10,905 bases of DNA from JADGAU01 sp045047105 (GCA_045047105.1 JASFYQ010000018.1:1-10905), one strand, 5' to 3'; positions 1-7,289 are shown, numbered from the stretch's first letter. Numbers and translations: made by a program. Notes: generated from the letters alone by a model not told the origin.

Positions 1-34
1 CTCAAGTTAGTTAGTACTCAAGACGCTATAAGCA

Positions 35-40
35 TATACT
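35..40 (+). promoter_or_regulatory. possible -10 box upstream of the nucleotidylyltransferase gene
   Basis: TATACT at this position matches the -10 consensus at five of six bases. It lies about 27 bases before the ATG at 67. The best upstream partner, TTAGTA at 11-16, is a poor -35 with an 18-base spacer. The region is AT-rich, so chance matches are expected, and the true promoter may lie left of the window. Confidence 0.2.
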
Positions 41-66
41 GAAATAAAAAGAAAACTGAATAAATT

Positions 67-786
67 ATGGATTGTCTCATTATTGCAGCAGGAAAAGGTT
101 CTCGATTAAATGGAGTTGATAAGCCCAAACCTCTGGTTAGCATAAATAATAAAGCACTGATTGAATACATTATTGATAATGTCATATCAATTGGAATAGA
201 GCGAATTTTTGTGGTTACTGGCTATGAAAGTGAACAGATTATTAAACAATTGGAATGCTATAATAAAACTAAGAAGGCAGAGATTATCTCGCTTTATAAC
301 CCTCATTGGGAAGAGAGTAATGGATTATCTGTGCTGGCAGCTAAAAATAAAATTAAAGCTCCTTTTTTATTGTTGATGTCCGATCATTTATTTATACCTT
401 CTATGCTGGAGCAACTTACTTCAAGCTCTCTTAAACAGAATGAAACAATTTTAGGTGTTGATCTTTTTATAGAGAATAATCCCCTGGTTGATCTGGATGA
501 TGTAACACGAGTTAAAATAAAGGGCGATACGATTCAAGGCATAGGTAAACATCTTAAAGAATATAACGCCTTTGATACAGGTATGTTTTACTCTTCTAGT
601 TACTTATTTGATGCGATAGAAATAGCTAAAGAAGAAGGGGATAGCTCCTTATCTGCAGGAATGAGAATCCTGTTAGATAAAAGTTTAGCAAAAGTTAGAG
701 TAATAAAGCAGGCTCGCTGGATTGATGTTGATACGCCTCAAATGCTGAATCTGGCAAAAGAATTAATCGATAAAGACTTATTATAA
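67..786 (+). CDS. MobA-like nucleotidylyltransferase, probably CTP:inositol-1-phosphate (or related alcohol-phosphate) cytidylyltransferase
   Basis: This 239-residue protein is a single-domain nucleotidyltransferase of the GT-A-like fold. What is seen: the N-terminal nucleotide-binding loop AAGKGSRL (residues 7-14) followed by PKPL (20-23, with the usual lysine); NGLSV (85-89); a metal-binding aspartate in MSDH (104-107); DTGMF (170-174); and WIDVDTPQ (218-225), which supplies the second metal-binding aspartate. The family transfers a nucleotidyl group from CTP or UTP to a sugar or alcohol phosphate. The MSDH and DVDTP signatures resemble the cytidylyltransferase half of inositol-phosphate cytidylyltransferase/DIPP synthase and also LicC-type phosphocholine enzymes. 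The next gene makes inositol phosphate, which favours CDP-inositol as product; this is inference from context. There is no membrane-bound CDP-alcohol phosphotransferase domain after residue 239. The ATG at 67 lacks a clear Shine-Dalgarno sequence, but the glycine loop begins at once, so the start is secure. Confidence 0.8.
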   Translation: MDCLIIAAGKGSRLNGVDKPKPLVSINNKALIEYIIDNVISIGIERIFVVTGYESEQIIKQLECYNKTKKAEIISLYNPHWEESNGLSVLAAKNKIKAPFLLLMSDHLFIPSMLEQLTSSSLKQNETILGVDLFIENNPLVDLDDVTRVKIKGDTIQGIGKHLKEYNAFDTGMFYSSSYLFDAIEIAKEEGDSSLSAGMRILLDKSLAKVRVIKQARWIDVDTPQMLNLAKELIDKDLL

Positions 787-797
787 AGGCTTCTTTC

Positions 798-803
798 AAA
801 GGA
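798..803 (+). promoter_or_regulatory. ribosome binding site of the inositol-3-phosphate synthase gene
   Basis: AAAGGA ends 10 bases before the ATG at 814. It supports that start over the out-of-frame ATG at 804. It is one of the few clear Shine-Dalgarno sequences in the window. Confidence 0.6.
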
Positions 804-813
804 ATGAGTATAA

Positions 814-2148
814 ATGAAAAAAAAGATTAGACGTGGTGATGCAATTCTTCCTGCTAAAGGAAGGTTGGGGGTATTAATACCAGGACTAGGAGCTGTTTCA
901 ACTACCTTAATTGCAGGAGTTTTAGCTATTCGAAAGGGCTTACACAAACCCATTGGTTCAGTGAGCCAAAGTGGGAAACTTCGCCTGGGTTTAAGAACTA
1001 ATAATCGAATTGAAGCGATTAAAGACCTATTACCACTTGCTGATTTAGACGATATTGTATTTGGTGCCTGGGATATTTTTGAAGATTCAGCCTATGAGGC
1101 GGCTTTACATGCAAAAGTTTTAGATGATAAAGATATTCAGGCCGTTGCCGATGAAATGAAACATATTAAGCCCATGAAAGCAGTATTTGATCGTAAATAC
1201 GTTAAACGCCTGGATGGGCCGCATGTTAAAAAAGCAGAAACAAAAATGGCATTAGCTCAATTGTTAATGCAAGATATTGAAAATTTTAAACAAACCCATG
1301 AATTAGATCGTATAGTAATTTGCTGGGCCGGCTCAACTGAAGCATATAAGCCCGAATCGGATGTTCATCAAACATTAGCCGTTTTTGAGCAGGGTTTAGA
1401 ATCAAATAGTGAAGAAATTACCCCAAGCCAAATCTATGCCTATGCAGCTCTATCACTAAATATTCCCTATATTAATGGTGCTCCGCATATTTCAACCGAT
1501 TGCCCCGCCTTATTAGAACTAGCTGAAAAAAATCAAGTGGCGGTTTGTGGCAAAGATTTTAAAACCGGACAAACTTTATTAAAAACCATTTTAGCTCCAG
1601 GAATTCAATCGCGTTTATTAGGAATTAGTGGCTGGTTTTCAACTAATATTCTGGGTAATAGAGATGGAGAAGTGCTTGATGATGTTGATTCTTTTAAGTC
1701 AAAAGAAGTTACCAAGTTAAGTGTTTTGGAGAGTATCCTCAAGCCAGAAATATATCCTGAGTTATACAAAGACCTCTATCATAAGGTAAGAATTAACTAT
1801 TACCCACCTCGTGGTGACAACAAAGAATCCTGGGATAATATTGATATCTTTGGTTGGATGAATTACCCCATGCAGATCAAAGTAAACTTTTTGTGTAGAG
1901 ACTCAATTTTAGCTGCTCCTGTTATGTTGGATCTTATTTTATTTACCGATTTATCACAACGTGCTGGAATGACAGGGATTTTAGAATGGCTTTCATTTTT
2001 CTTTAAAAGCCCAATGGTAGGAGAAGGGCTTTACCCTGAGAATGACCTCTTTGCCCAACGCTGCAAAATGGAAAATGTAATGCGTTATTTAATTAATGAA
2101 GAGCCTATTCATCACACGGGCTTAGATTATTATTATGATTTAGACTAG
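814..2148 (+). CDS. inositol-3-phosphate synthase (myo-inositol-1-phosphate synthase)
   Basis: This cytoplasmic NAD-dependent enzyme converts glucose 6-phosphate to 1L-myo-inositol 3-phosphate. The 444-residue length fits a complete protein. Seen in order: the dinucleotide-binding loop GLGAVSTT (24-31); GKDFKTGQTLLKT (246-258), the conserved lysine-rich active-site segment; STNILGNRDG (276-285); and the tetramerisation and catalytic core containing DIFGWMNYPMQIK (344-356) and CRDSILAAP (361-369). These are hallmarks of the NAD_binding_5 and Inos-1-P_synth domain pair. The gene starts 27 bases after the upstream nucleotidyltransferase stop and is probably co-transcribed with it. The likely joint role is supply of activated inositol for a phospholipid, glycan or phosphodiester solute. 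Its GC is visibly higher than in the glycosyltransferase genes (30 of 60 bases at 1321-1380), which suggests a different history. Confidence 0.95.
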   Translation: MKKKIRRGDAILPAKGRLGVLIPGLGAVSTTLIAGVLAIRKGLHKPIGSVSQSGKLRLGLRTNNRIEAIKDLLPLADLDDIVFGAWDIFEDSAYEAALHAKVLDDKDIQAVADEMKHIKPMKAVFDRKYVKRLDGPHVKKAETKMALAQLLMQDIENFKQTHELDRIVICWAGSTEAYKPESDVHQTLAVFEQGLESNSEEITPSQIYAYAALSLNIPYINGAPHISTDCPALLELAEKNQVAVCGKDFKTGQTLLKTILAPGIQSRLLGISGWFSTNILGNRDGEVLDDVDSFKSKEVTKLSVLESILKPEIYPELYKDLYHKVRINYYPPRGDNKESWDNIDIFGWMNYPMQIKVNFLCRDSILAAPVMLDLILFTDLSQRAGMTGILEWLSFFFKSPMVGEGLYPENDLFAQRCKMENVMRYLINEEPIHHTGLDYYYDLD

Positions 2149-2175
2149 ATTTTAAAAGTTAAAATCTAGTCTAAA
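2139..2175 (+). terminator. strong hairpin spanning the stop codon, probable terminator
   Basis: Bases 2139-2153 and 2161-2175 are perfect 15-bp inverted repeats around a 7-base loop, and two further A-T pairs are possible inside the loop. The TAG stop of the inositol synthase (2146-2148) lies in the left arm. The stem is AT-rich and is followed by A6 then TTTATAG rather than a T-run. On the plus strand it is therefore not a textbook intrinsic terminator. It may act as a 3'-end stabiliser or terminate by its stem alone. Confidence 0.5.
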
Positions 2176-2245
2176 AAATTTATAGTTGTTTATTCGATTT
2201 ACTAAACTACAGCAAAAACTAATTGTAAAATACAAACTGGGTTTT

Positions 2246-2278
2246 TAGGTTTAAGTATGACTGCTAAGGTTTAAATAT
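2246..2278 (+). repeat. 20-bp-period direct repeat upstream of the FkbM gene, possible operator
   Basis: TAGGTTTAAGTAT (2246-2258) and AAGGTTTAAATAT (2266-2278) agree at 11 of 13 bases, with a 20-bp offset of roughly two helical turns. The spacing would suit two regulator protomers on one face of DNA. It lies 32 bases before the ATG at 2310. I see no convincing -35/-10 pair in the remainder of 2176-2309. Confidence 0.25.
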
Positions 2279-2309
2279 TTCAACTAATAACAATTAGCTA
2301 TTGAATAAA

Positions 2310-3464
2310 ATGGAAAATAATAAATTTATAACCTGTTTAGCAGATATACCTGAAAAGCAAACGTGTATTATTTATGGTGCAGGAAAAGGAGCTCAAAACT
2401 TATACTCTTTAATATCCTTATATCGTAAAGATATAAAAATTATCGGATTCTTAGATACTTTCCAAAGTGGAGAACTTAAGGGTTTACCAATAACAAAATT
2501 TCAGGATTATTATAGTGAGCAAAAAAATATTGCTATTTTAATTGCAACAGAGTTTTGGTATGAAGTTGAAAGCCTTTTATTAGAAAAAGCCTGTACAAAC
2601 TATTTGAAGATCCCTTTAAGATTTTTGTTTGATAAAACACTTAATGAAATTAAATTACAATCAGATAAAACTCCACCTAAATATAACACCTTTATTAACT
2701 TATGTTTTAATGGGCAAGAGAATGATTCAATAACTAAAAAATTAAATAGAGTGGAACGCTTATTAACACATATAGAAGATAAAAAATTATATCAGTTACT
2801 AACCCGTCAGAATTTAACTCAGCAGGAGTGTATTACTGCTATTGTTGATAACTATTTTAGTAAAAAGCCTAGCAAACAATACTTAGATTTTATAAACCCA
2901 ACAAAAATTAAAACTATGATAGATGGAGGTGTTTATGATGGCAAAGAAACGGTCGATTTTTTTGAAGTATTTTCTTCAGATTTGACTGTTTATGGTTTTG
3001 AGCCAAACACTGATATCTTGTTAAATAGCCCCTATTTTAAAAAACTACAGCAATCAAATTTTATCCATATAAAAAAAGGCTTGTGGCAAGAGAATAAACA
3101 ATTATATTTTGATGTCTGTGGTTCATCATCACATATATCGTATGCTCAAGATAAAGATAATCTATTCTCAATTGATGTTACATCTATAGATGATTTTGTA
3201 AAAAAAATGGATATCAAAAAAATTGATTTTATAAAATTAGATATAGAAGGGGCTGAACTTGAGTCGTTGCACGGTGCTATAAATATAATTACAACACATA
3301 GGCCACAATTAGCTATTTGTATTTACCATAAACAATCTGATTTTTATGAAATTCCATTGTATTTAGATAGTATTCTAAACAACTATCACTTTCGACTTGG
3401 ACATTATACCGCATGGGCATATGAAACAGTGTGGTATGCGATTCCAAACGAGTTAAAAAACTAA
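2310..3464 (+). CDS. FkbM-family methyltransferase with N-terminal Rossmann-like module
   Basis: This 384-residue protein probably transfers a methyl group from S-adenosylmethionine to a sugar hydroxyl. From the ATG at 2310, residues about 17-105 form a small Rossmann-like unit with the loop IIYGAGKGAQ (20-29) and a second strand ending in FLDT (47-50). A helical linker follows. Residues about 200-350 are the FkbM methyltransferase domain, with IDGGVYDGKET (204-214) as the SAM-binding motif I and KLDIEGAE (309-316), the family hallmark. The in-frame TTG at 2301 would add three residues. Neither start has a clear Shine-Dalgarno sequence, and I prefer ATG. The gene stops 8 bases before the GDP-mannose dehydratase start, so the two are likely one operon. 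FkbM enzymes are common in surface-glycan clusters. The acceptor cannot be read from sequence. Confidence 0.85.
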   Translation: MENNKFITCLADIPEKQTCIIYGAGKGAQNLYSLISLYRKDIKIIGFLDTFQSGELKGLPITKFQDYYSEQKNIAILIATEFWYEVESLLLEKACTNYLKIPLRFLFDKTLNEIKLQSDKTPPKYNTFINLCFNGQENDSITKKLNRVERLLTHIEDKKLYQLLTRQNLTQQECITAIVDNYFSKKPSKQYLDFINPTKIKTMIDGGVYDGKETVDFFEVFSSDLTVYGFEPNTDILLNSPYFKKLQQSNFIHIKKGLWQENKQLYFDVCGSSSHISYAQDKDNLFSIDVTSIDDFVKKMDIKKIDFIKLDIEGAELESLHGAINIITTHRPQLAICIYHKQSDFYEIPLYLDSILNNYHFRLGHYTAWAYETVWYAIPNELKN

Positions 3465-3472
3465 ATTTAAAT

Positions 3473-4441
3473 ATGAATAATAAAAAAGCATTAATTATCG
3501 GTATTTCAGGACAAGATGGCAGTTATTTAGCCCAACTTCTTTTAAAAAAAGGCTATGACGTTATTGGAACATCTAGAGATGCATTGGCTTCTTCCTTTTC
3601 AAATTTAATAAACTTGGGAATTAAAGATAAGATTCAGCTAGAGTCAATGTCTCTTAATGAATTTCGCAGTGTGTTACAAGTTTTGAGTGATATACAACCT
3701 GATGAAGTCTATAACTTAGCGGGGCAAAGTTCTGTAGGGCTTTCTTTTGATCAACCTGTTGAAACATTTGATAGTATCAGTATTGCAGTTTTAAATTTAT
3801 TAGAAGCTATTCGATTTTTAAAGTTACCTATTCGACTTTATAATGCCAGTTCCAGTGAATGTTTTGGAAATACGCAAGGAGAATCAGCATCAGAAAAAAC
3901 CTTATTCCAACCTAGAAGCCCTTATGCAGTTGCTAAAGCTGCTGCTTATTGGCAAGTTTCTAATTATAGAGAAGCATATAATATTTATGCATGCTCTGGC
4001 TTGTTGTTCAATCATGAATCGCCTTTAAGACCAGCTAGATTTGTGACTAAAAAAATAGTGAGTACAGCATGTAGAATTGCAAAAGGTAGTAATGAAAAAT
4101 TAATCTTGGGTAATACTTCAATTCAAAGAGATTGGGGTTGGGCTCCAGAATATGTAAGTGCCATGTGGATGATGTTACAGCTCAAACAAGCAGAAGATTT
4201 TGTTATAGCTACGGGAAAAACATATGCTTTAAGTGATTTTGTTTCAGAAGTGTTTTTACAGCTTAATTTAAACTATAAAGATTATGTGGAAACTAATAAT
4301 AGTTTTTTTCGCCCTACGGATATTGAGATATCTGTAGCCAACCCATCAAAGGCTAAAATGATTTTGGGTTGGGAGTCATCTTATACGATGCCAGATATTG
4401 TAAAAATGATGGTTGAAGCCGAATTAGCGAGAGAGCATTAG
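3473..4441 (+). CDS. gmd: GDP-mannose 4,6-dehydratase (short form)
   Basis: This NADP-dependent short-chain dehydrogenase/reductase-fold enzyme converts GDP-mannose to GDP-4-keto-6-deoxymannose, the precursor of GDP-rhamnose, fucose, perosamine and related sugars. From the ATG at 3473 it has 322 residues. It carries the coenzyme loop GISGQDGSYL (10-19), NLAGQSS (81-87), SSSECFG (126-132), the catalytic YAVAK (Y151, K155) and FNHESPLRP (179-187). The last is a good marker of this dehydratase family over other sugar epimerases. A GTG at 3431 would extend it into the previous gene by overlap. The loop starting about residue 10 and the ATG 8 bases after that gene's stop favour 3473. No 4-ketoreductase, aminotransferase or epimerase to finish the sugar is in this window. 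Its stop lies 5 bases from the convergent glycosyltransferase. Confidence 0.88.
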   Translation: MNNKKALIIGISGQDGSYLAQLLLKKGYDVIGTSRDALASSFSNLINLGIKDKIQLESMSLNEFRSVLQVLSDIQPDEVYNLAGQSSVGLSFDQPVETFDSISIAVLNLLEAIRFLKLPIRLYNASSSECFGNTQGESASEKTLFQPRSPYAVAKAAAYWQVSNYREAYNIYACSGLLFNHESPLRPARFVTKKIVSTACRIAKGSNEKLILGNTSIQRDWGWAPEYVSAMWMMLQLKQAEDFVIATGKTYALSDFVSEVFLQLNLNYKDYVETNNSFFRPTDIEISVANPSKAKMILGWESSYTMPDIVKMMVEAELAREH

Positions 4442-4446
4442 TTCTC

Positions 4447-5841
4447 TTATAAATCTAATGATAGTATCCTTTTTCTTTCTATTAAATGCTCATTGGTTAA
4501 AAATTGTGTAATTTCTTTAGAGCGGCCAAATACACTGATTAGAATAATACTATTAGACGTTTTCAGTTTATCTAAAGCATATATTTTTTTATTTAGTATT
4601 TTCTTGCCTTGTTTTTTGTAGTCAGAATCAACTATAAAACTAATTTTTTCAGGAATTAGATTTAAGATGAGTTCTGCTCCTGTTCCAGCTCCATATATTA
4701 TAAAGCTATCCTGTTTAGTTTTAACCTGATTCAGGTATGAGCGTAATAGATTTAGATACCTTGAAAATTCGATACTTTTAGATTTTGTTTTGTAATTGGT
4801 ATCATATAATCTAAAATCTTCATAGATAAAAGGTAGTTGCTGAAAAAAATTTTCTTTCTTTAGTTTTTTTAAATTAGATTTGAATAATATATTTTTAGGA
4901 GTATGAGGTATATCTTTATCAATAAACTGGATTATTTTTAATTTGTTTTTTTCCCATTTTATTCTAGTCTGCCTGATGCTTTTTTTTGCATTCTGTCCAA
5001 TTTTCTTATAATTAGAAATATCGATTTTTTTAGGGGAGTTGAAATCAAAGAGCAAACCGTTTTTACCATGGGTAATATATTCATTCATGGTTGGGAAGTC
5101 TGGAGATATAACACATTTTCCCATTGACATAGCCTCAAGAAATGCTTGACCAATCCCTTCATATAGACGTGGAGCTATGAATATATCACATTTACTTATT
5201 GTTGTTAGTAAATCCTCTTTTGATTTAAACCATGATGAGAATGTTATTTTATATTTTTTAATATCTTTTGGGGATGGCCTCTCAAACCATCCATCATTAA
5301 TAATATTAGACTTGGTACTATGGAAGTGAATGGCATCCAGCTGTTTTGAGTGGAATAATTTCTTAATTAGCCTCCAGTTAATCTCCGTGCTTCGTTGCCA
5401 AAAAAATAGTTTCACTTTATTATTTTTTACACTATATTTGTTTGGTAATTGTTTAGGAGCATATTGTAAATATATCGTATTGTTAATACCCAAAAAATTT
5501 AGTTTTTTATATAGGTTTTTTGAAAAGCATATAAATTTATAGGAATAATACATGCTCCATGTATAGTAACTTATGGTTAAGCCGTCATCATACATGGGTA
5601 TTAAAATAATATTCTGGCATTTGAATGATTTTAATGTAACAGTATCTGGAAAAATTTGAAAAATAACAATAGCATGGTATTCTTTCTTCTTTAACAGATA
5701 GAAATGTTCATCGTATTTATAGCTAAATGGAAGACTCCAATATGTATCAACTTCATAGTTTTTGCATAAATTATCAATAAAAAATTGAGTCGAACGTGTA
5801 ATTTGGTGAGATTTATATCCTATGTATGCAATTTTTTTCAT
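4447..5841 (-). CDS. GT4-type glycosyltransferase with C-terminal Rossmann-like module
   Basis: This 464-residue protein is probably a retaining glycosyltransferase of GT-B fold acting in the cytoplasm on a lipid- or protein-linked acceptor. The N-terminal half is divergent and rich in Lys, Tyr and Ile. The donor-binding half is recognised by RLYEGIGQAFLEAMSMGK (225-242), with the E-x7-E pair at E228 and E236, then NEYITHGKNGLLFDF (253-267). After a basic linker (about 290-375), residues 378-464 form a separate Rossmann-like unit with IIYGAGTGAE (381-390) and FIVDSDY (402-408). The unit resembles modules in two other proteins of this cluster. It is the only minus-strand gene here, convergent with the dehydratase and divergent from the coiled-coil gene. 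No Shine-Dalgarno sequence precedes the ATG at 5841. Base composition is very low in GC (13 of 60 at 4801-4860). Donor and acceptor are unknown. Confidence 0.82.
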   Translation of the reverse strand: MKKIAYIGYKSHQITRSTQFFIDNLCKNYEVDTYWSLPFSYKYDEHFYLLKKKEYHAIVIFQIFPDTVTLKSFKCQNIILIPMYDDGLTISYYTWSMYYSYKFICFSKNLYKKLNFLGINNTIYLQYAPKQLPNKYSVKNNKVKLFFWQRSTEINWRLIKKLFHSKQLDAIHFHSTKSNIINDGWFERPSPKDIKKYKITFSSWFKSKEDLLTTISKCDIFIAPRLYEGIGQAFLEAMSMGKCVISPDFPTMNEYITHGKNGLLFDFNSPKKIDISNYKKIGQNAKKSIRQTRIKWEKNKLKIIQFIDKDIPHTPKNILFKSNLKKLKKENFFQQLPFIYEDFRLYDTNYKTKSKSIEFSRYLNLLRSYLNQVKTKQDSFIIYGAGTGAELILNLIPEKISFIVDSDYKKQGKKILNKKIYALDKLKTSNSIILISVFGRSKEITQFLTNEHLIERKRILSLDL

Positions 5842-5945
5842 TGGTTTTTTGTGAGTTTAAAATAATAAAAGAGGCTCAAATATATTGCCTTACAATATTA
5901 CTTTTAATAAACTTATTATACAATTATAAATAAGGTATTTTGTAA

Positions 5946-5950
5946 ATAGG
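5946..5950 (+). promoter_or_regulatory. ribosome binding site of the small coiled-coil gene
   Basis: TAGGA ends 6 bases before the ATG at 5957. It supports expression of this short gene. The rest of the divergent gap (5842-5945) is almost pure A/T, and I cannot choose a promoter in it for either strand. Confidence 0.5.
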
Positions 5951-5956
5951 ACTTTT

Positions 5957-6205
5957 ATGTCAAAAGAAAATGAAGAGTTAAGAAATAGAGTTGAAGAACT
6001 ACAATTAAAAATTGTGTCTCTTGAATTAAAAATTAATCAACTAAGTGATGAATCTCAAAAAAAAATAGATGAGGAAATTGCTAAAGCTACATTTCACCAG
6101 TTTAAATCTATGCATCATAGGATTGATCAATTTATTTTTGATGCAAAAATGCTTCTTAATAATAATATAACCTTGGCCAATATAGAAAAACTTAAAAAGT
6201 TATGA
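5957..6205 (+). CDS. small coiled-coil protein of unknown function
   Basis: The product is 82 residues. Residues 1 to about 45 are a charged, Glu/Lys-rich helix with leucine or isoleucine at heptad spacing (ENEELRNRVEELQLKI and on), as expected of a parallel coiled coil. A helical C-terminal part follows (HQFKSMHHRIDQFIFDAK, then LLNNN). There is no signal peptide and no membrane segment. Its TGA overlaps the ATG of the next glycosyltransferase (ATGA at 6202-6205), and it has a reasonable Shine-Dalgarno sequence. It is therefore very likely a real gene, translationally coupled to that enzyme. A role as an oligomerisation or scaffold partner of the glycosyltransferase is a guess from this coupling. 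A run of nine A (6057-6065) lies in the reading frame. I do not recognise the family. Confidence 0.7.
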   Translation: MSKENEELRNRVEELQLKIVSLELKINQLSDESQKKIDEEIAKATFHQFKSMHHRIDQFIFDAKMLLNNNITLANIEKLKKL

Positions 6206-7278
6206 GTAAAAAACAACCCATTGAGATTCATCAATTAGTCTCCTCTATTGCTTATGGTGATGGAATCTCAAATGGGATCTTATTTATACAAAAGCTATTA
6301 AGAAAAGCAGGATTTAAATCTAATATTTATATCTGTATAAATTATGTAGATATAAATTTTAAAAATGAAGTTTTACATATAAGGCAGTATAAAAAAAATG
6401 TTAATAATCTAATTTTGTATCACCACTCTACAGGTAACTCATATTTTAACTTTGTTAAAAATTTTGAAGCAAAAAAAATAATTATCTACCATAATATAAC
6501 ACCTTCACACTTTTTTGATGGTTCGTTTTATCGCAATAAAACAGCAAGAGGAAGAAAGCAGCTTGCAGATTCAGCCACTTGCTTTATAGGAAGTATTGGG
6601 GACTCAGAATATAATTGTACTGAACTTAAATATTATAATTACTCAAAACCTACCGCTATCCCTTTATTAGTCGATTTGGATATAAACATAATTAAAAAAA
6701 CTAATAATAAAATACAACAACAAAATATATCAACATTTAATATTATTTTTGTTGGACGAGTTACTCAAAATAAATGCCAACAACAACTCATTGATGTAAT
6801 GTACTGGTTACACATTCAAGGTCAGAAGAACATTAAATTATTTATTATTGGGGGAAATTTTTATAGTGATTTGTACCAATACTTATTTTCATATAGAGAT
6901 AAGCTAGGTTTAACTGATGATATTGTTATTACTGGAAAAGTAAATACTAGAGATCTTTATACATACTACAATATAGCCGATTTATATCTTTCATTAAGCG
7001 AACATGAAGGTTTTGCTATGCCTTTACTTGAAGCTATAAAAAATAACACCCCAGTGTTGGCATACGCTTCGGGCGCAATACCTACTACTATTGGGAATAA
7101 TGGTTTGCTTTACCAAAAAGCAGCAGATAAAGTGGGGGAACAAGTGTTAGATTTGAAAGATAATCCCAAAAAAAGAAAACAATTAATTTTTGAACAACAA
7201 AAACATTTAGAAAATTTTAGTTGTGCAGAGATTGAGCAGAAATTTTTTACTTATTTAAGTAGTCAAAACTTTATTTAA
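6202..7278 (+). CDS. GT4-type glycosyltransferase
   Basis: This 358-residue GT-B enzyme probably transfers a hexose or deoxyhexose from a nucleotide-sugar donor. The N-terminal part contains GDGISNGILFIQKLL (19-33), the acceptor-side glycine loop typical of mannosyl/rhamnosyl-type GT4 enzymes, and YHNITPSHFF (96-105). The C-terminal donor domain starts about residue 178 with IIFVGRVTQNK (181-191), whose Arg and Lys commonly contact donor phosphates. It continues to SEHEGFAMPLLEA (266-278), with the E-x7-E pair E269 and E277. Length is normal and the protein is complete, with no extra module, unlike the other two glycosyltransferases here. It begins within the stop of the coiled-coil gene and has no Shine-Dalgarno sequence of its own, so translation probably depends on re-initiation. 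It is followed after 11 bases by the GT2-methyltransferase fusion. GDP-linked donor use is inferred from the nearby GDP-mannose dehydratase only. Confidence 0.87.
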   Translation: MSKKQPIEIHQLVSSIAYGDGISNGILFIQKLLRKAGFKSNIYICINYVDINFKNEVLHIRQYKKNVNNLILYHHSTGNSYFNFVKNFEAKKIIIYHNITPSHFFDGSFYRNKTARGRKQLADSATCFIGSIGDSEYNCTELKYYNYSKPTAIPLLVDLDINIIKKTNNKIQQQNISTFNIIFVGRVTQNKCQQQLIDVMYWLHIQGQKNIKLFIIGGNFYSDLYQYLFSYRDKLGLTDDIVITGKVNTRDLYTYYNIADLYLSLSEHEGFAMPLLEAIKNNTPVLAYASGAIPTTIGNNGLLYQKAADKVGEQVLDLKDNPKKRKQLIFEQQKHLENFSCAEIEQKFFTYLSSQNFI

Positions 7279-7289
7279 TTTGAACAAAT

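Noticed and set aside
738..953. 71-residue minus-strand frame across the cytidylyltransferase/inositol synthase junction
   Set aside because: It overlaps two well-supported plus-strand genes and shows no recognisable motif.
3843..4028. 61-residue plus-strand frame inside the dehydratase gene
   Set aside because: It is out of frame within a strongly supported enzyme. Frames at 7975-8160 and 8497-8718 inside the fusion gene, and 5330-5542 opposite the minus-strand glycosyltransferase, are rejected for the same reason.
4436..4460. Bidirectional terminator between the convergent genes
   Set aside because: Only a 6-bp CATTAG/CTAATG stem with a 13-base loop is present and no T-run follows. It is too weak to call.
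5842..5956. Divergent promoters between the minus-strand glycosyltransferase and the coiled-coil gene
   Set aside because: Many TATAAA- and TATACA-like boxes occur, for example at 5925-5930, but none has a good -35 at proper spacing. In such AT-rich DNA I cannot choose one.
6057..6065. Nine-A run as a phase-variation switch
   Set aside because: Runs of seven or eight A or T are common throughout this AT-rich window (817-824, 3200-3207, 4980-4987, 6391-6398). One nine-base run is weak evidence without isolate data.
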